NCBI RefSeq assembly: GCF_023516595.1
Contig: NZ_JAMGBG010000005.1
Location: 310,001 to 374,000, forward strand
Length of the DNA: 64,000 nucleotides
Source: Streptomyces neyagawaensis
Lineage (GTDB): Bacteria > Actinomycetota > Actinomycetes > Streptomycetales > Streptomycetaceae
Direction: 5' to 3'
Part shown: piece after piece, positions 57,464 to 64,000 of the stretch
How the letters are laid out: every line of letters starts with the position of its first letter
Position numbering within the stretch: position 1 is the first letter of the stretch
Notes under the pieces: generated by a model
Told to the model about the DNA's origin: nothing
The model's input: the letters and a program-made list of their open reading frames with translations, nothing else
The model's database searches: none
Made by a program: the position numbers and the translations under genes

Positions 57464-57862
57464 ATGGCCGACACCACACTCGACGCGCTCGGCGCGGGCA
57501 AGTACCTGCTGATCACCACCTACCGCAAGAACGGCACCGCCGTCCCCACCCCGGTGTGGGTGGTGCGGGACGGTGACGCGCTCGGCGTCTGGACGGTCGC
57601 CGACTCCTGGAAGGTCAAACGGATCCGCAACCGCGCCGACGTCGTCGTCGGCCCCTGCGACGTCCGCGGCAATCCCACCGGGGAACCCGTCCCCGCCCGC
57701 GCCGAGATCCTCGACGCGGCCGGCTCCGCCGCCTACCGCCGGCTCATCGCCCGCAAGTACGGCATCCTCGGCCGCCTCACCCTCCTGGGCAGCCGGCTCC
57801 GCCGGGGCACGGACGGCACCGTCGGCATCCGCGTGACCCTGACGCCTGCGGGCTCCGCCTGA
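57464..57862 (+). CDS. PPOX-class F420-dependent oxidoreductase-like protein
   Basis: 132 residues from ATG 57464. Split-barrel flavin-nucleotide-binding fold: 'YLLITTYRKNGTAVPTPVWV', 'WTVADSWKVKRIRNRADVVV', 'PARAEIL'. Fits the F420-dependent pyridoxamine-5'-phosphate-oxidase-like group common in actinobacteria. Substrate unknown. Confidence 0.88.
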   Translation: MADTTLDALGAGKYLLITTYRKNGTAVPTPVWVVRDGDALGVWTVADSWKVKRIRNRADVVVGPCDVRGNPTGEPVPARAEILDAAGSAAYRRLIARKYGILGRLTLLGSRLRRGTDGTVGIRVTLTPAGSA

Positions 57863-57917
57863 CCCCTGGCTCCCGGCATGACCTCTCACTCCTGGCCCCC
57901 GGTGCCCCTGTCCCGTG

Positions 57918-58060
57918 TCAGGCATGGTCGCCGACGAGGCCCATCCGCCAGGCCCACGCGGCGATCTCGACGCGGTTCCGGGCGGCGAGCTTCAGCTTGG
58001 ATGCCACCAGCCGGACGACGTCCAGCCCGCGGTCGGTCAACGGCTCCCGGGCGTGCGGCG
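57918..58060 (-). pseudogene. C-terminal remnant of a LuxR-type response regulator
   Basis: The minus strand up to TGA 57918 reads 'REPLTDRGLDVVRLVASKLK' then 'LAARNRVEIAAWAWRMGLVG' and 'DHA'. The start matches the first helix of a LuxR helix-turn-helix ('LTxRExDVVRLVA') and the end its C-terminus ('RNRVEIAAWAWR'), but the recognition-helix segment of about 25 residues between them is missing. Nothing of the receiver domain remains. Confidence 0.7.
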
Positions 58061-58226
58061 CCTCGGCCCCGGCGGCACGCTCCGTCTCCGCCGCGACGGC
58101 CGCGGCGGGGCCGGGCTGCCGGAAGCGGCGCGCGGCGGCGGCTTCGGACTCGCCGGGCTCAGCGAACGCGTCACCGCGCCAGGCGGCCGGATCCAGGACC
58201 GCGACCGCACCGACGGACCCGGCTGA
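58061..58226 (+). pseudogene. C-terminal remnant of a histidine kinase
   Basis: The plus-strand frame ending TGA 58226 reads 'RRDGRGGAGLPEAARGGGFG' and 'LAGLSERVTAPGGRIQ', which matches the end of a NarX/DesK-type kinase ATPase domain (DxGxG...GxGLxGLxERV). No upstream kinase sequence remains. It points away from the response-regulator remnant and their broken ends meet near 58060. The rest of 57863-58347 is non-coding. Confidence 0.65.
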
Positions 58227-58347
58227 GAGGTCGTCGCCGTGCTCCCCGCCGCGACACCGGGCGGCGGATGAGCTGAACCCTCCGCCCGGTCCTCCCGTAT
58301 CTCCTCACGGGGATGGCGGGAGACCGCTCGCACGGAAGGAGAACAGC

Positions 58348-59124
58348 GTGTCGATGCCGCCCGAACCAGGGCAGACGACGAAGCGTCCCACGATCGAACC
58401 CACGTACGTGATGCGACGCCGCCGGACCGAGGCCCTGGCGGAACTGCTGCGTGAGTTCGAGCAGTACAAGGGGACGACGGCCCCCAAGGAGGAGTACGAG
58501 ACCGTCGCCGTCCCGCCCGCACCCGCCCCGGAGCCGCCGGCGGCACCGGACCCCGAGCCCGCCCCCGAGCGGATCCTGCCCCGGACGGACGAGTACGAGA
58601 CCGAGGAACTCCCGCCGCTGCGGATCGGCGAGGACTTCGCCAACGGCGCCGCCCCGCGCGCCGAGCGACGGCCGAGGAGACGCCCGGCACCCGGCGGGGA
58701 AGCGGGCCTCAAACGCGCGGCGGTCGTCGTCGGCGTCGGCGCGGCGGCCCTTCTGGGCTTCGCCGCCGCGCTCCTCCTCCCCGGCGGTGAGACCCGGCCG
58801 GAGGCCCGCCCGACCACCCCGACCCCGTCGGCACCGGCCGAAGACGCGCCCGCGCCCTCCGCCCCGGCCCGTGACGCCGCCGCCGACCCCGACGGGCCCG
58901 GCACCCTCCGCGAGGGCGACAGCGGCCCCGAGGTCTCCGAACTCCAGCAGCGCCTGCGGCGCATCCCCAACGTGTACGACAACGGCCCCACCTCGGGCGA
59001 GTACGACGTCGTCCTCAGGGAGGCCGTCGCCCGGTTCCAGCTCTGGTACGGCATCCGCGGCGACGAGACCGGCGTGTACGGCGACGACACCCGCAAGGAT
59101 CTGGAGTCCCGCACCACCGCCTAG
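58348..59124 (+). CDS. membrane protein with peptidoglycan-binding domain
   Basis: 258 residues from GTG 58348 with AAGGAG seven bases upstream. A long charged, Pro/Glu-rich cytoplasmic part (about 1-118) leads to one transmembrane helix ('AAVVVGVGAAALLGFAAALLL', about 121-140). An extracytoplasmic Pro/Ala linker ends in a PG_binding_1 domain ('LREGDSGPEVSELQQRLRRI', 'AVARFQLWYGIRGDETGVYG'). It likely anchors to cell-wall peptidoglycan. The cytoplasmic part has no recognised domain. Confidence 0.85.
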   Translation: MSMPPEPGQTTKRPTIEPTYVMRRRRTEALAELLREFEQYKGTTAPKEEYETVAVPPAPAPEPPAAPDPEPAPERILPRTDEYETEELPPLRIGEDFANGAAPRAERRPRRRPAPGGEAGLKRAAVVVGVGAAALLGFAAALLLPGGETRPEARPTTPTPSAPAEDAPAPSAPARDAAADPDGPGTLREGDSGPEVSELQQRLRRIPNVYDNGPTSGEYDVVLREAVARFQLWYGIRGDETGVYGDDTRKDLESRTTA

Positions 59125-59254
59125 GAACGCCCGCCGCAACCGGAACCGCCGGGCGCCGCCCGGAACCGCGGTGCCCGCCGGGCGGCGGTTCCGGGCCCGG
59201 TGGCCCCGGACCATCCGGGTTGTTGCCCAGCCACGATCGGACCATCCTGGCCAT

Positions 59255-61645
59255 ATGGTGACGAAGGCGTCCGGTGCCCGGGGGGCGGCCGCGGCCGGCG
59301 AGGCGATGGCGGTGGTCGACGCCGACGGCCTCGTCTCGGACTGGAGCGAGGGCGCGCGCCGGCTCACCGGGTACACCGCCGCCGACGTCGTCGGACGGCC
59401 GGCGGCCGACCTGGTCGAAGGGGACGCGACGGTGGCCCGGCGGGCGCTGCTCGCGCACGGCGAGACGCTGCTCACCCTGCGGTACCGGGACGGCCGGCCC
59501 CAGCGGACGGCCGTGCGGATGGTGCCCCTGCTGGGCGGGACCGACGGCCGGCGGGGGTTCGTCGTGGTCGCGAGCCCGAACCCGCCCGAGGCCGCCCTCG
59601 GTGAGCTGGCCTTCCAGCAGGCGTCCATGTCCATGTCGGTCTTCGACACGGGGCAGCGCTACCTCCGGATGAACGACGTGGCATGCCGGGACATGGGCCG
59701 GCCGGAGGCCGAGTTCCGGCACCGGTACTACCCGGAGACCGTGGAGGACGCCGACCACAGCCGCGGCTTCCTGCGCCACCTGGAGATGGTCGTGGAGACC
59801 GGGCGGCCCGTCCACTACGAGAGCTGGACCCGTTCGCCGTCCGGCCGCCGCACGCACGCCTGGAACCTCGAGATGTGGCCGGTACGGGACCGCACCGGGG
59901 CCCTCATCGGCACCGCCCTCGCCGCGTTCGACAGCAGTGAGCAGCACCGGGCACGCCAGCGCCTGGCCCTGCTCAACGAGGCCGCCGGATCCATCGGCAC
60001 CAAGCTCGACGTGGTCCGCACGGCCCGCGAACTCGCCGAGCTGGTCGTGCCCCGGCTCGCCGACTTCGCCAGCGTCGACCTCCTGGAGTCCGTGCTCCAG
60101 GGCGAGGAACCCGAGATGGGCCCGATCGACGGCGGCGTCGAACTGCGCCGGGCCGCCCACCACTCCGCCACGCCCGGCGTCCCCGAGGCGGCCATCGGCC
60201 TGGGCTCCGCCGACCTCTATCCGTCCTTCTCGCCGCCCGCCCGCGCCCTCCTCAGCGGTGAGCCCGTCCTCGCCAGGACCGGCGACCACGACCTCGACAC
60301 CTGGTTCGCCCGGCACGACGCCCGCTCCGCCAAGCTCCGGGAGACCACGGCGCACGAACTGTCCCTCATGGCCGTACCGCTCGTCGCCCGCGGTACCACC
60401 CTCGGCGTCGCCGTGTTCGTCCGCAGCCTCACCCCCGAGCACCCCGACGCCTTCGACCAGGACGACATGATCCTCGCCGAGGAACTGTGCAGCCGGGCCG
60501 CCATCTGCGTGGACAACGCCCGCCGGTACACCCGGGAACGCACCACCGCGCTCGCCCTCCAGCGCAGCCTGCTGCCGAGGGCGGTCGCGGGCCAGGCGGC
60601 CGTCGACTTCGCCTCCCGCTATCTGCCCGCGCTGTCGCAGGCCGGGGTGGGCGGCGACTGGTTCGACGTGATCCCGCTGTCCGGCACCCGGGTCGCCCTG
60701 GTCGTCGGGGACGTCGTCGGACACGGCATCCACGCCTCGGTCACCATGGGCCGGCTGCGCACGGCGGTGTGGGCGCTCGCCGACGTCGACCTGCCGCCCG
60801 ACGAACTCCTCACCCACCTCGACGACCTCGTCGAACACCTCGCGGCGGGCGACGACAGCGGCGGCGGGGAGATCGGCGCCACCTGCCTGTACGCGGTGTA
60901 CGACCCGGTGGCCCGCGCCTGCTCGATCGCCTCGGCGGGCCATGTGCCGCCCGTGGTGGTACGGCCCGACGGCCAGGTGGACGTCATCGACGTGGTGGCG
61001 GGACCGATGCTGGGCGTCGGCGGCCTGCCCTTCGAGTCGACGGAGCTGGAACTGCCCGAGGGCTCGGTCCTCGCCCTCTACACCGACGGCCTCGTGGAGG
61101 CACGGGACCGGGACGTCGACACCGGCACCGCAGCCCTCCGCGCCTCCCTGAGCGGGCCGCTCGGCAGCCTGGAACGCGCCTGCGACACCGTGCTCAGGGA
61201 CCTCCTGCCGGACACCCCGGCCGACGACGTCGCCCTGCTGCTGGCCCGCACCCGCGCTCTCGACGCCGACCAGGTGGCCGTCTGGAACTTCGCCGCCGAC
61301 CCCTCCCTCGTCGCCGACGCGCGCAAGCTCGCCACCGACCAGCTGGTGCGCTGGGGCCTTGAGGACGCCGTCTTCGTCACCGAACTCGTCGTCAGCGAAC
61401 TCGTCACCAACGCCATGCGCTACGGCGGCGCCCCCATCGAGCTGCGCCTCATCCGCGACCGCACCCTCATCTGCGAGGTGTCCGACGCCAGCAGCACCTC
61501 GCCCCATCTGCGCCGGGCCCGCACCTTCGACGAGGGCGGCCGCGGCCTGCTCCTCGTCGCCCAGCTCACCGACCGCTGGGGCAGCCGCCCGAGCGGCGCG
61601 GGCAAGACCATCTGGGCCGAACAGGTGCTGCCGCCGGCCCCGTGA
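59255..61645 (+). CDS. SpoIIE phosphatase with PAS, GAF and HATPase domains
   Basis: 796 residues from ATG 59255; the open frame runs upstream from 58451 but only in overlap with the previous gene. Order: PAS (about 15-110), PAS (about 120-230), GAF (about 240-410), SpoIIE/PP2C (from about 425; 'GVGGDWFDVIPLSGTRVALV', 'VGDVVGHGIHASVTMG'), then a GHKL kinase domain (from about 655; 'ELVVSELVTNAMRYGG', 'DEGGRGLLLVAQL'). This is the third such protein in the window and follows the same kinase-phosphatase layout as that at 10338. No clear RBS is seen, so it could be leaderless or start a few codons away. Confidence 0.88.
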   Translation: MVTKASGARGAAAAGEAMAVVDADGLVSDWSEGARRLTGYTAADVVGRPAADLVEGDATVARRALLAHGETLLTLRYRDGRPQRTAVRMVPLLGGTDGRRGFVVVASPNPPEAALGELAFQQASMSMSVFDTGQRYLRMNDVACRDMGRPEAEFRHRYYPETVEDADHSRGFLRHLEMVVETGRPVHYESWTRSPSGRRTHAWNLEMWPVRDRTGALIGTALAAFDSSEQHRARQRLALLNEAAGSIGTKLDVVRTARELAELVVPRLADFASVDLLESVLQGEEPEMGPIDGGVELRRAAHHSATPGVPEAAIGLGSADLYPSFSPPARALLSGEPVLARTGDHDLDTWFARHDARSAKLRETTAHELSLMAVPLVARGTTLGVAVFVRSLTPEHPDAFDQDDMILAEELCSRAAICVDNARRYTRERTTALALQRSLLPRAVAGQAAVDFASRYLPALSQAGVGGDWFDVIPLSGTRVALVVGDVVGHGIHASVTMGRLRTAVWALADVDLPPDELLTHLDDLVEHLAAGDDSGGGEIGATCLYAVYDPVARACSIASAGHVPPVVVRPDGQVDVIDVVAGPMLGVGGLPFESTELELPEGSVLALYTDGLVEARDRDVDTGTAALRASLSGPLGSLERACDTVLRDLLPDTPADDVALLLARTRALDADQVAVWNFAADPSLVADARKLATDQLVRWGLEDAVFVTELVVSELVTNAMRYGGAPIELRLIRDRTLICEVSDASSTSPHLRRARTFDEGGRGLLLVAQLTDRWGSRPSGAGKTIWAEQVLPPAP

Positions 61646-61651
61646 GACGAC

Positions 61652-61681
61652 GGTCGGGGGCGGCATCCGCCGCCCCCGACC
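61652..61681 (+). terminator. terminator hairpin after the SpoIIE gene
   Basis: GGTCGGGGGCGG pairs with CCGCCCCCGACC around a short CATCCG loop, seven bases after the stop codon. Confidence 0.8.
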
Positions 61682-61738
61682 TCCTCACCGCCGTGCGGTG
61701 CTCCTCCTCGTGCGTTGCTACCGAACTCTTGCCCGGTG

Positions 61739-62026
61739 CTCCACCCTTCAGGGTGGAGGTGTAGGGCGTCCTGCCCCTGGCGGCCCGGAGGGCCGCAGAT
61801 TCATGGCTGGATCGCCTTGTCCGACGACGTAGTTGTCGGATCCACCGCCGGACGGGCGGGATGTCAGGCCTGCGGAGGCCGTGCAGGACCGATCCTCACC
61901 GGTCGGCAGTGGCCCGTGAAACAGGAACCCGAGGTGGAACCGCGATGGGGGTCCCCCTGCTCGAGCGAAGCCGAGAGCTTGGGGGAGGTACGGACCGGAA
62001 TCTCCTGCCCGCGGGCAGGGGAGGGC
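61739..62026 (+). mobile_element. IS200/IS605-like (TnpB/PATE) remnant with putative guide-RNA-like right end
   Basis: Starts with a perfect 9-bp hairpin (CTCCACCCT, 61739-61747, with AGGGTGGAG, 61750-61758). A frame then reads 'AGCQACGGRAGPILTGRQWP' and 'VKQEPEVEPR', like the C-terminal tail of Streptomyces TnpB-family proteins. It ends in the hairpin TCTCCTGCCC-GC-GGGCAGGGGAG (62001-62026), like an IS200/IS605 right end, where TnpB-associated guide (omega) RNAs are encoded. A palindromic repeat is nested inside at 61945-61987. No transposase ORF remains. Between genes, nothing else is seen in 61646-62027. Confidence 0.4.
61945..61987. repeat. nested palindromic Streptomyces repeat
   Basis: TGGGGGTCCCCCTGCTCGAG and CGAAGCCGAGAGCTTGGGGG, with self-complementary ends (GGGGGTCCCCC) and inner CTCGAGCGAAGCCGAGAG hairpin. 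Similar palindromic inserts recur in Streptomyces intergenic DNA (general knowledge). Confidence 0.5.
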
Positions 62027-62027
62027 G

Positions 62028-63932
62028 TCAATTCCTCCGCAGCCGCACCGCCACACCGTGGCCGGTGCAGACCTGCTCGGCCGTCCAGCCCTCGACGGCG
62101 ACGGTCACCTCCGAGAACCGGCCCCGCAGGGAATGCGCCCCGAGCACCGCCACCGTGCTCCCCGAACGCGGCGGCTGCCCGGGGTCGAAGCGGACCACCA
62201 GCTCGCTGCCCCGCTCCAGAACCGCGCGCCCGTCCACCACGAGAGCCGGGTCGCCGCCCCGGTCCAGCGTCACGTCGAGGACCCCGGCCTGCGTGTACCC
62301 GCCGCGGACCCGGACCGTGCGGTCGCCCGTGCTGAGCGTGCCGTCCGTCACCCGCACGTCACCCCGGCCGAGGGCCTCCTTCGAGCCCGCCGCGAGCACA
62401 CCGGCCTCCACCGTGGTGCCGCCCGTGTACCGGTTCGCGCCGGTCAGCGTGAGCGTGCCGCCGCCCCGCTTGACCAGGCCGCCCGGGCCCGCGATGTCGT
62501 TGCGCCAGGTGTCGGCCCCGTGGAAACCGCCGAGCGCGGCGTCCAGCGTGACCGTGACGTCCGAGTCGAAGGCGCCGTAGCCGTCCGCCGCCGCGAACAG
62601 GTTGAGCCGCCCCCACTGCTCCCAGCCGTCCAGCAGCACGTACCCGGACGGCAGCGCGGTGGTGCGCAGTACCTCGCGCCGCTGCGCCGCGTCGAGGTAC
62701 GGCAGCCGCGTCTCCAGCAGCACCTCGGCGCCCTTGGGCACGGTCAGCTCCTGCGAGCGGCCCCGCCGGGTCAGCACGTACGTCAGCTTGGGCTCGACCA
62801 GCCGGGCGTTGGCCCCGCGGTCGGCGTACCGGTCGTCGGGGTCCGAGTGCGCGTAGGCGAACAGCGTGTCCGCCGTCGTGCCCGTCCTCGCCTGGAAGTA
62901 CTCGGCGGCCTGCCGGCGCGCGGCTGCCTTGAGCGCGGTGTTCTCCGGCTTGTACAGCACGGCGGCGGCGAGCGCGGTGGCCATGATCCGGCCGCCCATG
63001 ACGTCGACCGTGGAGTGCATGCCGGACATGATCCGGGTGTGGCTCAGCTCGAAGGCCCGGGTGATGATCTCCTGGAAGCGCTCCGGGACCGCGTACGCGT
63101 AGGCCAGGGCCGCCAGGTGGAAGGCGTTGGTGTGGCCGCTGGGGAAACCGCCGTCCTCGGCCGGGACCTCGCTGCGCTGCCGCAGCAGCTGCTTCACGAC
63201 GACGACGTCGGAGTCGTAGACCGGGAACCCGAGCGCGTCCTTCTGGCCGGTGTCGACGACCTCGCTGTCCTCGTTCATCCGCCACGGCCGCGGGTACTGG
63301 AAGGTGAGCTTGGCCGGGTTGCTGGAGGTGAAGTCCCCGCGCACGGTGTCGACGAGCTTGGCCACCAGGCCGAGGTCGGAGTCGTGGGAGCCGGCGCCCA
63401 GCGCGGAGCCGGCGGGCGCGTCGGCGGGCACGGCATCGTTGATCTTCGTCGCCGGTATGTCGTCCGGGGCGGCGGTGATCGAGGTGACCGCCTTGGCGCC
63501 CGAGCGGTACAGCTCCGCCAGCGGGCCGAGCGCGCCGATCATCGCGTAGCTCTGGTGCTGCCGGTCGTAGACGAAGGCCTCGCGGGCCTGAGCCTCGGTG
63601 CGGCGGTTGGTCAAACGGGCGCAGTAGCGCATGTTGGCGCGCAGGATCTCCGGCAGCAGCGGAGTGCCGGTGTTCCAGGCGTCGCCGGTCTTCCAGATCT
63701 CGGCGAAACCGCCGAGCGCCCGGACCACGGCGTTGGTCTCGGGGGTCCGGTTCGACGTGATGTTCGTGCTGTAGTCGTCGACGAACGCGGCGAACGCGGT
63801 GGCGGCCTTGGCCTCGGGAGCCTGCCACAGGTTCGCGAGGGTCGGAGCGGCGAGGAGGCCGGCCGAGACGCCGAAGGAGTTCCTGAGGAAGTGACGCCGG
63901 TTGAACGTGTGGTGCCCGGCAGATGACGGCAT
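62028..63932 (-). CDS. Tat-exported PAP2-family phosphatase with autotransporter-type repeat tail
   Basis: 634 residues from ATG 63932 (AAAGGAG upstream). Twin-arginine signal 'FNRRHFLRNSFGVSAGLLAA' (about 9-30). PAP2 acid phosphatase domain: 'KLTFQYPRPWRM', 'EDGGFPSGHTNAFHLAAL' (PSGH) and 'SHTRIMSGMHSTVDVMGG' (His and Asp of the third motif). The last about 170 residues are beta-rich with 'GGTLTLTGANRYTGGTTVEA' followed by 'GVLAAG', the passenger-repeat motif of autotransporters, unusual in a Gram-positive. Catalysis would be on the outside; the tail may bind the cell surface or a glycan. Confidence 0.9.
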   Translation of the reverse strand: MPSSAGHHTFNRRHFLRNSFGVSAGLLAAPTLANLWQAPEAKAATAFAAFVDDYSTNITSNRTPETNAVVRALGGFAEIWKTGDAWNTGTPLLPEILRANMRYCARLTNRRTEAQAREAFVYDRQHQSYAMIGALGPLAELYRSGAKAVTSITAAPDDIPATKINDAVPADAPAGSALGAGSHDSDLGLVAKLVDTVRGDFTSSNPAKLTFQYPRPWRMNEDSEVVDTGQKDALGFPVYDSDVVVVKQLLRQRSEVPAEDGGFPSGHTNAFHLAALAYAYAVPERFQEIITRAFELSHTRIMSGMHSTVDVMGGRIMATALAAAVLYKPENTALKAAARRQAAEYFQARTGTTADTLFAYAHSDPDDRYADRGANARLVEPKLTYVLTRRGRSQELTVPKGAEVLLETRLPYLDAAQRREVLRTTALPSGYVLLDGWEQWGRLNLFAAADGYGAFDSDVTVTLDAALGGFHGADTWRNDIAGPGGLVKRGGGTLTLTGANRYTGGTTVEAGVLAAGSKEALGRGDVRVTDGTLSTGDRTVRVRGGYTQAGVLDVTLDRGGDPALVVDGRAVLERGSELVVRFDPGQPPRSGSTVAVLGAHSLRGRFSEVTVAVEGWTAEQVCTGHGVAVRLRRN

Positions 63933-64000
63933 GGAGGTGCCGCTCCTTTCGCGGTGGGGTGATCGTGCGGGCTGAGCGTGGAGCTGACGTACGACCGGCG
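63933..64000. promoter_or_regulatory. upstream region of the PAP2 gene
   Basis: 68 bases to the window edge hold the ribosome-binding AAAGGAG; nothing else recognised. Confidence 0.3.

Noticed and set aside
61715..62335. 206-residue frame as a real transposase
   Set aside because: Too short, overlaps the antisense PAP2 gene, and only a short tail resembles TnpB.

Overview
The window is very GC-rich (roughly 70% or more) with G/C-biased third codon positions. It carries a SapB-type ram locus, several SpoIIE-domain phosphatases, mycothiol-dependent formaldehyde dehydrogenase and F420-type oxidoreductases. Together these point to a Streptomyces chromosome, probably an accessory or arm-proximal stretch because many neighbouring genes are unrelated and several gene remnants are present.

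Region by region. 1-1777: a truncated GAF/PAS/SpoIIE phosphatase (minus). 2063-10083: the class III lanthipeptide (SapB/AmfS-type) locus. It has a LuxR-type regulator ramR (plus) facing ramB-ramA-ramS-ramC (all minus); the 38-residue precursor gene ramS lies at 7124-7240. 10338-24613: another large SpoIIE phosphatase, a phosphoesterase, XdhC, an LLM flavin oxidoreductase, an aldo/keto reductase, a small secreted protein, a secreted GH5 hydrolase, a beta-propeller/TetR divergent pair, a GT1 glycosyltransferase and an LRV-repeat protein. 24701-29167: SnoaL-like protein, a 3'-gene remnant with intact terminator, aldehyde dehydrogenase, ABC exporter and a second remnant. 29168-34503: a sulfide/persulfide stress locus resembling Staphylococcus cst, with rhodanese, CstR-like repressor, TauE/SafE permease and a CstB-like dioxygenase-rhodanese. 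It carries three near-identical operators and is next to mscR plus an MBL hydrolase. 34504-36368: a 23-copy 26-bp tandem array that runs into the 3' end of a PP2C phosphatase gene.

36518-40363: two SDRs, a membrane-anchored small protein and a frameshifted PLP decarboxylase-like gene. 40609-49706: a compact, probably uncharacterised cluster. It contains a DUF3050 (haem-oxygenase-like) protein, an ABM-membrane protein, fused aminodeoxychorismate synthase (PIKGT motif), benzoate-CoA-ligase-like enzyme, second adenylating enzyme, FAD monooxygenase and class IV PLP lyase. Together the last five would make and activate or modify p-aminobenzoate. The plus-strand genes overlap or abut and are probably one operon.

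49785-63932: AhpD-like protein, L,D-transpeptidase, Gfo/Idh oxidoreductase with divergent ROK regulator and paired operators, a 56-residue protein, a membrane-anchored S1 protease, a DUF574-type methyltransferase, HAD phosphatase, F420/PPOX protein, and a scar holding the ends of a response regulator and a histidine kinase. These are followed by a peptidoglycan-binding membrane protein, a third SpoIIE phosphatase, an IS200/IS605-like (TnpB) remnant, and a Tat-exported PAP2 phosphatase with an autotransporter-like tail. The last 28 bases beyond the PAP2 gene's promoter hold nothing I can assign.
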